From assembly GCF_900240995.1 (NCBI RefSeq), contig NZ_LT965954.1:693042-757041 (forward strand): 64,000 bases of DNA, given 5' to 3'. The position numbers and the translations under genes were made by a program. Source of the stretch: Bacillus sp. Marseille-P3661 (GTDB taxonomy: Bacteria > Bacillota > Bacilli > Bacillales > Bacillaceae_J). The notes beneath the pieces are model-generated. The model was given only the letters and a program-made list of their open reading frames with translations. It searched no databases and was not told the origin of the DNA. Below are positions 38,300-47,138 of this stretch, one piece after another (within the stretch, counting starts at the first letter, position 1; every line of letters begins with the position of its first letter).

Positions 38300-38344
38300 A
38301 AAGGCCACTGCAAAATGCATCTGCATTTGCGTTGGCTTTTTTTT
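38300..38344 (+). terminator. terminator of the ATP-grasp operon
   Basis: GGCCA and TGGCT(T) flank an inner perfect hairpin GCAAAATGC/GCATTTGC, with a long T run after it. Confidence 0.82.
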
Positions 38345-38409
38345 AATACATATCCTTACAAATTAGAAAGATATTAGACATAAGAGTTATTATTCGAGGA
38401 GGTACATCC

Positions 38410-39645
38410 ATGCAGAGATTATTTTGTTTGGTTTTAGCATTAGTGATATTTTCCCCTGTGACTACGCTTGCCGCAAATGTACAAACTTTAAAGGCTGCAT
38501 ATATTAGAGATGGAGACCTGTGGACTTTAATTAATAATGAGGAAAAACAAATTACTAATTCAGGCAATATTTATAGTAAACCGAAATGGTCGCCGAATGG
38601 AAAATGGCTGCTATATCAGAATATGGCACCATCTCAATTTGAGGATAGCCAACAGCAAGTTGAGGTGTGGGCATATAATATTGATTCAGGAGAGAAGAAG
38701 CAGCTATTTTATGATGGATATTCTCCAACATGGGCTCCAAACAAAAATATAGTTGCTTTTAATGCAAAAGGAATTTTAAACATTTCAGATTTTAAACAGT
38801 TTTATAATATTGCAACAGGAGTCGATAGTTATACGTGGTTACCCGACGGCAGCGGCTTTTTACTGTCATCTGCTGGGGTCCTTCGTCCAGATGGTTGGAC
38901 TAGTGCGATGTTATTTAAGAAAAAGGTAAATGAAAACTATAATGATGTTGTTTTATTTGGCGGGGTTGAACCGTTTTTCACTTTACCGCGTGAAATTGGG
39001 ATTGATAATAACAAAATAATTTCTGTATATGTCAACGACCTAAAATTCTCACCTAGCAATAAGTGGATTTCATTTATTGTTTCCCCAACTGCCTCTTGGT
39101 CAATGGATAGTAACATGCTTTGCCTTATATCGAGTGATGGGAAACATTTTGAAGTTCTTGATGAAATAGTGTTCGAAGTCGGGGAGCCAAAGTGGGCCCC
39201 GTCAGCTGATACACTCGCATTTATAGCTGGCGGGGGACGAATTGTATTTGGATTTAAAAATAAAGATTTGAAGGTTCGGGAAATGCCCGTATCTGGATCA
39301 CTGACACCACCCAATTTTGCCGATCTAGATTTTGATTGGATTAACGATAAATCTATTGTGACTTCAAGGCTCGAAGAAAGAGAATGGTCTAACGACTTTA
39401 AAGATCACCCTATACCATCTCTTTTCTCTGTAAATATTGATGACAACAAGCAAGTCAGACTAACTAATCCAGCTGATGGTTATGGAGACTATCATCCGCA
39501 GTATGTTAAGTCAATCAATAAGCTTGTTTGGCTTAGAGGGTCCTCGATAATAGATTCAGACAGAACTCTTTGGAAGGCAAACACTGATGGTAGCGACGCC
39601 GAAGCATGGATTAAAAATGTAGAAACTATTGTGTTTTATGAGTAA
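38410..39645 (+). CDS. Secreted TolB-like beta-propeller protein
   Basis: The 411-residue protein starts with a Sec signal peptide (MQRLFCLVLALVIFSPVTTLAAN). It then has repeated W-x-PN/S-G-KW type blades (KWSPNGKWLLYQN, TWAPNKNIVAFN, WLPDGSGFLLSS, KWAPSADTLAFI), as in TolB/WD40-like propellers. No enzymatic domain is seen. It may bind a wall or coat ligand. AGGAGG precedes the ATG. Confidence 0.8.
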   Translation: MQRLFCLVLALVIFSPVTTLAANVQTLKAAYIRDGDLWTLINNEEKQITNSGNIYSKPKWSPNGKWLLYQNMAPSQFEDSQQQVEVWAYNIDSGEKKQLFYDGYSPTWAPNKNIVAFNAKGILNISDFKQFYNIATGVDSYTWLPDGSGFLLSSAGVLRPDGWTSAMLFKKKVNENYNDVVLFGGVEPFFTLPREIGIDNNKIISVYVNDLKFSPSNKWISFIVSPTASWSMDSNMLCLISSDGKHFEVLDEIVFEVGEPKWAPSADTLAFIAGGGRIVFGFKNKDLKVREMPVSGSLTPPNFADLDFDWINDKSIVTSRLEEREWSNDFKDHPIPSLFSVNIDDNKQVRLTNPADGYGDYHPQYVKSINKLVWLRGSSIIDSDRTLWKANTDGSDAEAWIKNVETIVFYE

Positions 39646-39754
39646 TGAAGATTATTTTGTTCGGGCTTGGTCATTCTTGTTTAAGTTAGTGCGCCTTTAA
39701 ATTATTGATTAATTCTGATGAATTTAGGTACAGATACTGAGTTTTGGGTTTTGA

Positions 39755-40275
39755 GGCACGTTTAGGACCTTTTCGTTACCGCTGCACTGATTTATCTGCA
39801 TCTCTGGGCACGTTTAGACCCTTTTCGTTACCGCTGCACCGATTTTTTCCCATTGGAGGGCACGTTTAGACCCTTTTCGTTACCGCTACACCGATTTTTT
39901 CCCATTGGAGGGCACGTTTAGGGCCTTTTCGTTACCGCTGCACCGATTTTTTCCCATTGGAGGGCACGTTTAGACCCTTTTCGTTACCGCTACACCGATT
40001 TTTTTCCATTGGAGGGCACGTTTAGGGCCTTTTCGTTACCGCTGCACCGATTTTTTCCCATTGGAGGGCACGTTTAGACCCTTTTCGTTACCGCTACTAC
40101 GATTCCCCCCCCATTTTGGGGCACGTTTACCTCCTATTCGTTACCGCTACACCGATTTTTTCCCATTTTGGGGCACGTTTAGACCCTATTCGTTACCGCT
40201 ACACCGATTTTTTCCCATTTTGGGGCACGTTTAGACCCTATTCGTTACCGCCACCCATTCTTTTTCAGGTTAACA
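39755..40275. repeat. 52-bp tandem repeat array (about ten units)
   Basis: GGCACGTTTA recurs at 39755, 39807, 39859, 39911, 39963, 40015, 40067, 40120, 40172 and 40224, a step of 52 bp with one of 53. Each unit also contains CCNNTTCGTTACCGC and a T-rich block ending CCCATT. The first and last units are degenerate. The array lies between two genes ending toward each other (38410 gene and the GtrA gene). The consensus differs from that at 1-300, but the period is the same. Confidence 0.9.
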
Positions 40276-40369
40276 AGCACGATTAGACAATGCTATCGAG
40301 TTTTTTCTTGCATTATTTGCACTTACAGATGCTCTCCACATTCCCGAATAAGCACCCTAAATTTAAATT

Positions 40370-40774
40370 TCACCTAGAGAAAACAAACTGTTTTTGCCCA
40401 AAGTAATTTAACATTGTATAACAGCATGTACCAACTAAGATCGCTGAATCTTCAATTAGAATGGTTGGGAAAGCATGAATGTGCTCCATAACCAATGTTA
40501 CTAAATGTAATCCGAAACTATAAGAAATGAAATAACATATGGTTACAACAATCACAAATCGAGGGAAACTTTTTGATACGATGCTATCGCTTCGAAAAGT
40601 AAAGGATCGGTTTAAAGCAAAACTAGTGCATGCACCGATTGAGTTTCCTGTTAGTGTTGCTAGCCAATATGAAATCCCAACAAAATGGAGGAGGATGTAC
40701 ATAACTGACAACCCGATCGCTGTATTTACTAGCCCTACTAACAAAAACCTTATAAATGTACGATCGATATTCAT
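40370..40774 (-). CDS. GtrA-family membrane protein
   Basis: The 134-residue protein has four membrane spans and the GtrA block FLLVGLVNTAIGL plus ALNRSFTF. GtrA proteins are proposed flippases for polyprenyl-linked sugars. Its start abuts the end of the glycosyltransferase gene by 1 nt, so they form an operon with the DUF6044 gene upstream. Confidence 0.9.
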   Translation of the reverse strand: MNIDRTFIRFLLVGLVNTAIGLSVMYILLHFVGISYWLATLTGNSIGACTSFALNRSFTFRSDSIVSKSFPRFVIVVTICYFISYSFGLHLVTLVMEHIHAFPTILIEDSAILVGTCCYTMLNYFGQKQFVFSR

Positions 40775-41806
40775 CTATTCCTGAACCCGCTTAAAAAGTC
40801 TATGATCACTTGCTAATATATCCGCTGATCTCGAATTCTGAAGATGCTCAAACGGATCAGAAAACAAATCAATATCCACAGCATATTTAGGTCTTCTTTT
40901 CACCTCGATAAAAATTTTACCAATATATTCACCAATTAATCCTAGTCCCATCAATTGCAGACCACCTAGGAACCAAATAGATATAATTAAGGAAGTCCAC
41001 CCTGAATTTGTGTTCCCTGTGAACTTTTGAATCATGGCATACATTCCTGCGATACCACTAAATAAGAACAGCATAAACCCAATGATCGTAATATAACGTA
41101 TTGGTACAGTACTAAAAGATGTTAGTCCATCAAAAGCAAAAGACAACATCTTTTTTAACGGATACTTAGACTCACCAGCCAAACGTTCCTTACGATCATA
41201 ATAAACATTAATCGTCCGAAACCCGATTAAAGGAATCATTCCTCGCAGAAATACATTTGCCTCGTTATATTTTGACAACTCGTCTATTGCACGCTTACTC
41301 ATTAGGCGAAAATCTGCGTGATTAGGGATTAATTGAATGCCAATTTTGTTCATAACCCGATAAAAGCCTATAGCTGTCGTTCTCTTAAACAGTGTATCTG
41401 TTTTCCTTCCTTTTCTGACACCGTAGACAATATCATAGCCATCTAGAAACTTTGTGATAAACTCTCGAATAACCGAAATATCATCTTGCAAATCTGCATC
41501 AATAGAGATGACACAGTCTGAATGTTGGTTAGCTCTTTCTAAACCAGCCAATAGTGCTTTCTGGTGCCCGACATTACGTGCAAGCTTAAGACCACCAACA
41601 TATGTATTATGAATCGTTTCTTTAGCAATCAGCGTCCATGTTCGATCACGACTACCATCGTCCACAAATAATAATTTACTTTTAGGTGAAATTAATTCCT
41701 CATTTATTAATTCTTTTAGGACAATTGTTAATTTCTCAACAGAGTCTGGAAAAATTTCCTCCTCATTGTAACAAGGGACTACAATTGTTAATACCGGATG
41801 TTCCAT
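40775..41806 (-). CDS. Family 2 glycosyltransferase (GtrB/YkoT-like)
   Basis: The 343-residue protein has a GT-A domain (VLTIVVPCYNEEEIFPDS, DDGSRDRT, SIDADLQDD). A two-span membrane C-terminus and charged end follow. This is the polyprenyl-phosphate glycosyltransferase layout. Together with GtrA it likely makes and flips a lipid-linked sugar for modification of wall polymer or a surface glycan. B. subtilis YkoT-YkoS has the same pairing with a large membrane protein. Confidence 0.92.
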   Translation of the reverse strand: MEHPVLTIVVPCYNEEEIFPDSVEKLTIVLKELINEELISPKSKLLFVDDGSRDRTWTLIAKETIHNTYVGGLKLARNVGHQKALLAGLERANQHSDCVISIDADLQDDISVIREFITKFLDGYDIVYGVRKGRKTDTLFKRTTAIGFYRVMNKIGIQLIPNHADFRLMSKRAIDELSKYNEANVFLRGMIPLIGFRTINVYYDRKERLAGESKYPLKKMLSFAFDGLTSFSTVPIRYITIIGFMLFLFSGIAGMYAMIQKFTGNTNSGWTSLIISIWFLGGLQLMGLGLIGEYIGKIFIEVKRRPKYAVDIDLFSDPFEHLQNSRSADILASDHRLFKRVQE

Positions 41807-41827
41807 ATTTCATCAAATCCTTTGTTC

Positions 41828-43513
41828 TCAAATTGCTCGGTACAGGTACACCTTCCAAGCTGAAATATCATCTTCAAAAACCTTTAACAACTCCAAATCA
41901 TTTTCATTGGCATTTAAGATTGGAACCGCTGCAAAAATATACCGGCCTCCCATTTCCTTAAAAGCTGCAGTGTTTAATTCAAGATTATTTATTTGTTTTT
42001 TTGAGTTTTTTCTAAAATCATATTTTTTACCCAACTCATCAACAAATATGTAGCAGCGACTGCCCCACTCATCATAATAGCGTTTTAGTTTTTTGTTTTT
42101 AGCTAATTCATTTTCTATAATTTCCCTGAATTTGTATTTATATGTAATTGGATAAAAATTGTTATATGTATCCAATGTATAAAAGCCATTGTATTGAGCT
42201 ATTGCAGGATGAAGTCCTATACTAGCTACACGATAGGACTCTTGTGGTTTCCCGATAAACTCTTCTATATTCTCAAATTGATCTACCGCGTAAAACTCTT
42301 TAAACGATGGTGCATTAACACTTCTATATCTTATTTCTTCGTTATATGGGATAAGAACGAAAAGCTGTAATAGCAATGCTGCATAAACAATAATTCGCCA
42401 CTTCTTTCCCAATCTCCAAACAAAATAACATGCGATAGCAAAGCTGAGATAAATTACTAACGGTCTTAAAAAATGAAATCTTGCAAAGTTAAAGGTATTC
42501 AATAAATCAATTCGTTCTTTTAATGGAATCCAAGCCGTGTTAAACCAAAAAGCGTACCAAAGTGATAATCCATAGTTAAGAATCATTAAAAATACAAACA
42601 TCTTCTCATGCTTTATTTTTTTAAAATAAAACATAAGGATTAAAGCTAAAAACCAAGTTGGCAGTATTACTGCTGTATGGAGAGTCATTACATGTGTGTG
42701 TCCAACAGCAAAATTTTTTAAAGACAATCGAATTGAATGCCAAAAGTCATGTCTTGAGGAAATAAATTCACTTCTGTGTGTAGCCTCATGTGGTATTAGA
42801 AATGAAAAAACAAGACGGTAATCAACAACTAGAAACATAATAGCCATGAATATAAGACTACCTAGAAACACCCCATTCCAATCTTTTTTTATTATTACAT
42901 CCCGGAGCCATAAAAGCCCTATTCCAACTAAAAAGAAAAAGAAACCTAACACTATGCTCGAATAAAGTGGCAACAAACCGAGAGTAAGCCATTCCCTCCA
43001 CGTATGTTGTCTAGCTCTAATGTTCAAAAAAGCCCATAAAGCCAAAGGGTGGCCCAACGTACTTAACATCCCAGACGGCCAAAAAGGTGTTAACGCAAAT
43101 AATAATGCCACACCTATTCGGATCACACTTGCATCTTCACCCTTTATGAAATGTGCTTTTAATAATAGATACATACCGATAAAAGCGAGTATTCTCGTAA
43201 TTGTTTGGCTGATTGCATAAGCAGTCATAGACGGAAGTAGTGCATGAAGCATTACAATACCGCTTAGTTCAGGGCCATATGCATTCCTAGGTAATCCATT
43301 TATTACTTGTGTAATAGTTGAATTCAACGAGCCAAATAGCTCCCCACTATTAGCTAATACTTTGTACCATGCAATATTTGAATCTAAATTATCATGAACA
43401 CGAATATGTGCATTTTCACCTAAGATAAACAACGGTGAAACAAAAATACCAATAATAATAAATGAAAAAAGTAGATAAATGTTTTCCCGCTTTTTTAATA
43501 AGGAAATACTCAT
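41828..43513 (-). CDS. DUF6044/YkoS-like polytopic membrane protein
   Basis: The protein of about 561 residues has about 11-12 membrane spans, then a soluble C-terminal part of about 150 residues. It resembles YkoS and is consistent with a glycosyltransferase-C-like enzyme that uses the lipid-linked sugar made by the neighbour. ATG at 43513 is preferred over the upstream GTG because AAAGGGTG lies ahead of it. The gene precedes the glycosyltransferase by 22 nt. Confidence 0.8.
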   Translation of the reverse strand: MSISLLKKRENIYLLFSFIIIGIFVSPLFILGENAHIRVHDNLDSNIAWYKVLANSGELFGSLNSTITQVINGLPRNAYGPELSGIVMLHALLPSMTAYAISQTITRILAFIGMYLLLKAHFIKGEDASVIRIGVALLFALTPFWPSGMLSTLGHPLALWAFLNIRARQHTWREWLTLGLLPLYSSIVLGFFFFLVGIGLLWLRDVIIKKDWNGVFLGSLIFMAIMFLVVDYRLVFSFLIPHEATHRSEFISSRHDFWHSIRLSLKNFAVGHTHVMTLHTAVILPTWFLALILMFYFKKIKHEKMFVFLMILNYGLSLWYAFWFNTAWIPLKERIDLLNTFNFARFHFLRPLVIYLSFAIACYFVWRLGKKWRIIVYAALLLQLFVLIPYNEEIRYRSVNAPSFKEFYAVDQFENIEEFIGKPQESYRVASIGLHPAIAQYNGFYTLDTYNNFYPITYKYKFREIIENELAKNKKLKRYYDEWGSRCYIFVDELGKKYDFRKNSKKQINNLELNTAAFKEMGGRYIFAAVPILNANENDLELLKVFEDDISAWKVYLYRAI

Positions 43514-43693
43514 CAAACACACCCTTTATTGAAAGATATTAAGCTGCGATAAATATTACTATTTTATTCCATTTTCTGAAATGTTATCCAGTTCGATGGG
43601 TATTACTCACATTTCCAAGTTTCTAAAAGAACGTTAAAAGCTACCGCATAGAATATTAATTAATGCGCAAAGTAAGGAAAAAGGAGGAACAGT

Positions 43694-43873
43694 ATGGAAA
43701 ATAATGAGAAAAAACAACTTTTTGAACAAGATTCCCTTTATGAAGGTAGAGACAAGTATTTTGTTGATGAAGATCGGATGATAAATGAAGGATTAGCTGG
43801 TGGCACTGTTGTTACTAGGGAAGAAAATAAACAAATTGAAGAAGCAAGGGAATTACCAATCGAAGAAGATTAA
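43694..43873 (+). CDS. 59-residue acidic protein, YozQ/DUF4025-like
   Basis: An ATG after AAGGAGG encodes an acidic protein with the block DEDRMINEGLAGGTVV and an Arg/Glu-rich end. It has no membrane segment. It may belong to the DUF4025 (YozQ) family found in Bacillus, but I am unsure. A terminator shared with the opposing repressor gene follows. Confidence 0.65.
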   Translation: MENNEKKQLFEQDSLYEGRDKYFVDEDRMINEGLAGGTVVTREENKQIEEARELPIEED

Positions 43874-43887
43874 AGATTTTTTTTTTA

Positions 43888-43922
43888 AAAAAAGCCCTCG
43901 TCAGTTGACAGAGGGCTTTTAC
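43888..43922. terminator. bidirectional terminator
   Basis: AAAGCCCTC (43891-43899) pairs with GAGGGCTTT (43911-43919), with A runs before and T runs after, between convergent genes. Confidence 0.9.
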
Positions 43923-43931
43923 TTAGGTATA

Positions 43932-44192
43932 TTATCGACTTTTTACAATCATTTGAACTGCTTCGTTAATAACATCTTCAGCACTTTCACCAGTTTCACT
44001 TTGTTTGCGAATACAATGTTCTAAGTTTTTAGCTACAATATATCCAATTGCACGGTCAATGGCTGAACTAGCTGCAGATAATTGTGTTATAACATCTTTA
44101 CAATCCTTGTCTTCTTCCATCATTCTTAACACGCCGCGCACTTGTCCTTCTATACGTTTTAATCGATTTTTCACCTCTTGAGGATATTCCAA
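43932..44192 (-). CDS. CstR/YrkD-like CsoR-family repressor
   Basis: A DUF156 all-helical repressor. Starting at the TTG after GGTGG gives 86 residues, with Cys31, Asn56 and Cys60; the longer GTG-start form adds four residues. Copper-sensing CsoR has Cys-His-Cys at these places, while persulfide-sensing CstR of Staphylococcus uses Cys31 and Cys60 without the His. The pattern therefore suggests a sulfide/persulfide sensor. No rhodanese, TusA-like or sulfur oxidation genes are adjacent, so its target is unclear. Confidence 0.8.
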   Translation of the reverse strand: MEYPQEVKNRLKRIEGQVRGVLRMMEEDKDCKDVITQLSAASSAIDRAIGYIVAKNLEHCIRKQSETGESAEDVINEAVQMIVKSR

Positions 44193-44272
44193 TATTACCA
44201 CCACCTTACAATAATTACCCCATTACGTACTTCCAATTATATATTACACGCATATTTTTTTAAATCAAAACG

Positions 44273-44524
44273 TTAAAAAGATTGCTCCGAAATTAAAAAA
44301 ATGTGTTCGTTCTTACATTGATAACAATAAAATACATGTGGACATTCATGGTCTTGTTGATCATTAGGAAAACCATCAACAAGCTTCGTTCCATCAATTT
44401 CCAAATAGGCACTATAATCATCAAAGTAATCCATTAGTCTTCCTTGGTCTTCCATATGATTTTTACATGTTGGACATTCAACTAATTTTTGATCCAGCTG
44501 ATTACATAATGGACATATGTACAT
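44273..44524 (-). CDS. small zinc-ribbon-like protein
   Basis: The 83-residue protein has CPLC, CPTC, a CPH and CYQC, that is, two pairs of metal-binding knuckles, and an acidic middle. It probably binds one or two zinc ions. I do not recognise a named family. It is upstream of the CstR-like gene in the same direction, with 80 nt between. Confidence 0.6.
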   Translation of the reverse strand: MYICPLCNQLDQKLVECPTCKNHMEDQGRLMDYFDDYSAYLEIDGTKLVDGFPNDQQDHECPHVFYCYQCKNEHIFLISEQSF

Positions 44525-44654
44525 GACATTAACTCCCTTTTAAGTTGTTATTACTAAAAGTATGTCCATACATGCCTATAACTACTAACCAATAATTCCT
44601 TTTAAATAGTAAGTACGCCCACTCCAAATTGGAAAAAATTTTCAAACCGATTTC

Positions 44655-44684
44655 TGCATATAAATCAATAATACTCACATAATA
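44655..44684 (+). promoter_or_regulatory. sigma-G-type promoter for the SASP gene
   Basis: TGCATA (44655-44660), a 17-nt spacer and CATAATA (44678-44684) match the sigma-G -35/-10 pattern for forespore genes. Transcription would start near 44692 and give a leader of about 220 nt that contains the tRNA-like element. Confidence 0.65.
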
Positions 44685-44814
44685 CTTTTACAATCTTAAA
44701 TAAAAGAATTTCAAGCAACCAATTGCAACAAAAAAATTTTAAAAATTACCAGCATAAATAAAACAAATTAGGACAAAGTAATATTACAACAGCACAAATT
44801 ACTTCTTATATCAA

Positions 44815-44876
44815 AGGGTTAGCCAGCGTGGCAGTGATACACTTCACTGTTGGTTCAAGTCCAACTAACCCTACCA
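44815..44876 (+). ncRNA. 62-nt miniature tRNA-like cloverleaf in the SASP leader
   Basis: All 62 bases are accounted for by a four-way junction with no linkers: 7-bp acceptor stem AGGGTTA/TAACCCT (44815-44821, 44866-44872); 4-bp arm GCCA/TGGC with a GCG loop (44822-44832); 5-bp arm AGTGA/TCACT with a TACACT loop (44833-44848); and a T-arm GTTGG/CCAAC with canonical loop TTCAAGT (44849-44865). Discriminator A and encoded CCA follow (44873-44876). It lacks the normal D-loop GG, the variable loop and a 7-nt anticodon loop, so it is unlikely to decode. The T-arm and TAGCC start resemble tRNA-Gln, so it may be tRNA-derived. Confidence 0.7.
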
Positions 44877-44913
44877 ATACAACACGAAAATTCTTAAAGG
44901 AGTGACTTACAAC

Positions 44914-45129
44914 ATGGCAAACAACAACAGCAATAACAGTAACCAATTATTAGTTCCAGGTGTAGCGCAAGCTATCGACCAAATGAAATTTGAAATCGCT
45001 CAAGAATTCGGTGTTAATCTTGGTGCAGACACAACTTCTCGTGCTAACGGATCTGTTGGGGGAGAAATTACGAAGCGCCTAGTATCTATGGCTCAACAAC
45101 AAATGGCTGGTTTCCAAGGACAACAATAA
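44914..45129 (+). CDS. alpha/beta-type small acid-soluble spore protein
   Basis: The 71-residue protein starts [25 protein letters not shown] and contains the GPR protease site at FEIAQEFGV and the conserved [21 protein letters not shown] block. These proteins coat spore DNA and protect it from UV and heat. The ATG is fixed by AAAGGAGTG about 10 nt upstream. The tRNA-like element ends 37 nt before the start. Confidence 0.95.
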   Translation: MANNNSNNSNQLLVPGVAQAIDQMKFEIAQEFGVNLGADTTSRANGSVGGEITKRLVSMAQQQMAGFQGQQ

Positions 45130-45163
45130 TAATTTTTTACAAAACTTAATATAATGGCTATGG

Positions 45164-45183
45164 TCCCAAGCGTTTGCTTGGGA
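45164..45183. terminator. terminator between SASP gene and fumC
   Basis: TCCCAAGC pairs with GCTTGGGA over a 4-nt loop between two convergent genes. The T tail is short. Confidence 0.7.
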
Positions 45184-45192
45184 TCTACTTGT

Positions 45193-46581
45193 TTATCCTT
45201 TTGGAAAGACCATTTCTTCTGGAATTACAATAGCATCAAATTCTGTTTCTGTTAAATAGCCAAGCTTCAGTGCAGCTTCTTTTAATGTACTATTATCTTT
45301 AAATGCTTTTTTAGCAATTTCCGCAGCTTTTTCATAACCGATATGTGGATTTAAGGCTGTTACAAGCATTAATGAATCTTCAACATAATGCTTAATTATT
45401 TCTTTCTTCGGTTCGATTCCAATTACACAATTATCATGAAAAGATCGGATGCCGTCAGACAATAGCTGAACCGATTGAAGAAAATTATAAATAATAACAG
45501 GCTTAAATACATTTAATTCAAAATTACCTTGGCTAGCAGCAAATCCTATTGTTGCGTCATTTCCAAATACTTGGCAACTAATCATCGATAGCGCTTCACT
45601 TTGGGTTGGATTTACTTTACCCGGCATGATCGAGCTACCCGGCTCATTTTCTGGTATAGATATTTCTCCAATTCCACATCTTGGTCCACTAGCAAGCCAA
45701 CGAACATCATTGGCAATTTTCATTAGATCCGCTGCTAATGCCTTCAGAGCACCATGTACATGAACAATCTCATCATGGCTTGTTAACGCATGAAATTTAT
45801 TTATTGCAGTCACAAATTTGCTTCCTGAAAAATGTGTGATTTGCTCTGCAACTTTTTCGCCAAACTTAGGATGGGCATTAATTCCAGTCCCAACAGCTGT
45901 CCCCCCAATGGCCAGTTCCCTCAAATAAACTAGACTGTCATTAAGCATCTTTTCATTTTTCTCGAGCATACGCTGCCATCCTGATATTTCCTGGCCAAGT
46001 GTTAGTGGAGTTGCATCCTGAAGATGTGTACGTCCTATTTTAATAATATTCTTATTTTGCTCACTTTTCTTTTTAAGTGTTTCTTGCAAACGTTTAATTT
46101 TAGGCAACAAATTATTCTCAATAGCTAAAACTGCTGCGATGTGCATCGCAGTTGGAAAGGTATCGTTAGAGCTTTGAGATTTATTAACATCATCATTTGG
46201 ATGCAATTTCAAACTAGAACCCAATGTTCTTAGCTTTTCTGTACCAACATGGGCAATAACTTCATTTATATTCATATTTGATTGAGTTCCACTCCCTGTT
46301 TGCCAAACAACAAGAGGAAAATGATCGTCCCACTTACCATCAATTATTTCGTCTGCCGCTGCTCTGATAACATTTGCTTTCTCTTTCTCTAATTTTCCTA
46401 ATTGCTCGTTAACAATAGCTGCACTCTTTTTCAAAATCGCAAATGCGTAGATCACTTTCATCGGCATTCTTTCTTCACCAATTTTAAAATTTTGTTTACT
46501 TCTTTGAGTCTGAGCGCCCCAGGCTTTATCTATTGGGACTTGAACATCACCAAGTGTGTCCCTTTCTATCCGAAAATCCAT
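45193..46581 (-). CDS. fumC: FumC: class II fumarate hydratase
   Basis: The 462-residue enzyme interconverts fumarate and malate in the TCA cycle. The signature [13 protein letters not shown] lies in the SS-loop, with the catalytic Ser. Other fumarase blocks are [13 protein letters not shown] and [10 protein letters not shown]. The length is standard. It is a single gene with a possible palindromic operator upstream. Confidence 0.96.
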   Translation of the reverse strand: MDFRIERDTLGDVQVPIDKAWGAQTQRSKQNFKIGEERMPMKVIYAFAILKKSAAIVNEQLGKLEKEKANVIRAAADEIIDGKWDDHFPLVVWQTGSGTQSNMNINEVIAHVGTEKLRTLGSSLKLHPNDDVNKSQSSNDTFPTAMHIAAVLAIENNLLPKIKRLQETLKKKSEQNKNIIKIGRTHLQDATPLTLGQEISGWQRMLEKNEKMLNDSLVYLRELAIGGTAVGTGINAHPKFGEKVAEQITHFSGSKFVTAINKFHALTSHDEIVHVHGALKALAADLMKIANDVRWLASGPRCGIGEISIPENEPGSSIMPGKVNPTQSEALSMISCQVFGNDATIGFAASQGNFELNVFKPVIIYNFLQSVQLLSDGIRSFHDNCVIGIEPKKEIIKHYVEDSLMLVTALNPHIGYEKAAEIAKKAFKDNSTLKEAALKLGYLTETEFDAIVIPEEMVFPKG

Positions 46582-46721
46582 GAAGATCCCCTTTCCTATA
46601 CGGTATTATATTTATATTTATTTCTTTTCCTTTATCTTTATATTTAAACTTGTATCCAGATGTTTTTCCTTAAATTGTTTTTTTTAGAATATTGTTAACA
46701 TATTGTGAAATCAAACATTTT

Positions 46722-46739
46722 TGTCACAAAATCGTGACA
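46722..46739. promoter_or_regulatory. palindromic operator candidate
   Basis: TGTCAC and GTGACA form a perfect 6-bp inverted repeat with a 6-nt spacer, in the divergent region between fumC and the FbpB-type gene. The layout is that of a CRP/FNR-type dimer site but the half-site is not the usual TGTGA. The regulator is unknown. Confidence 0.4.
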
Positions 46740-46840
46740 GATATCACAGGTATAATCCCCTTTCTCGTATTACAATTAAGTTGTAAATAAGCTATTGAAA
46801 AAATCGATATATAAACTATATTAAACAGGAGGAATTTATT

Positions 46841-46981
46841 ATGAAAAAAAGAAGGCCAAAATTTGAGGATCTAATTAAACAAAACAAGTTAGAATTAATG
46901 GAGAATAAAAAAGAATTAGACAGGATCGATTTAAAAATTGAAAACAAGCATGCAAAAGAGTTAGAACTTGTTGCAAAATAA
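46841..46981 (+). CDS. fbpB: FbpB-family small basic protein
   Basis: The 46-residue Lys/Glu-rich peptide begins MKKRRPKFEDLIKQNK and ends in LVAK. Sequence and size match the FbpB family, known in B. subtilis as a Fur-regulated helper of the iron-sparing small RNA FsrA. AGGAGGAAT precedes the ATG. I see no clear Fur box, so iron control is not shown here. An inverted repeat GTCCATCG (47070-47077) / CGATGGAC (47102-47109) downstream may be its terminator. Confidence 0.75.
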   Translation: MKKRRPKFEDLIKQNKLELMENKKELDRIDLKIENKHAKELELVAK

Positions 46982-47138
46982 TTATTATAGAGGTACATGT
47001 GATTGCATTATTATTGGCCCATTCTGAGTCTTTTGTTTTACTATCGTTTTATAGACATTTTATAGAGATGTCCATCGTAATTAAGCTCAGTTAGTTTATT
47101 TCGATGGACTTTCTAATATAAGAATGTCTCATTCCAAT

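Noticed and set aside
39755-40275. CRISPR array
   Set aside because: Unit conservation extends across the full 52 bp, with no variable spacers.
44807-44819. Own promoter for the tRNA-like element (TTACAA at 44784, TATATC at 44807)
   Set aside because: The -10 box ends 3 nt before the element, so transcription would start inside the acceptor stem.
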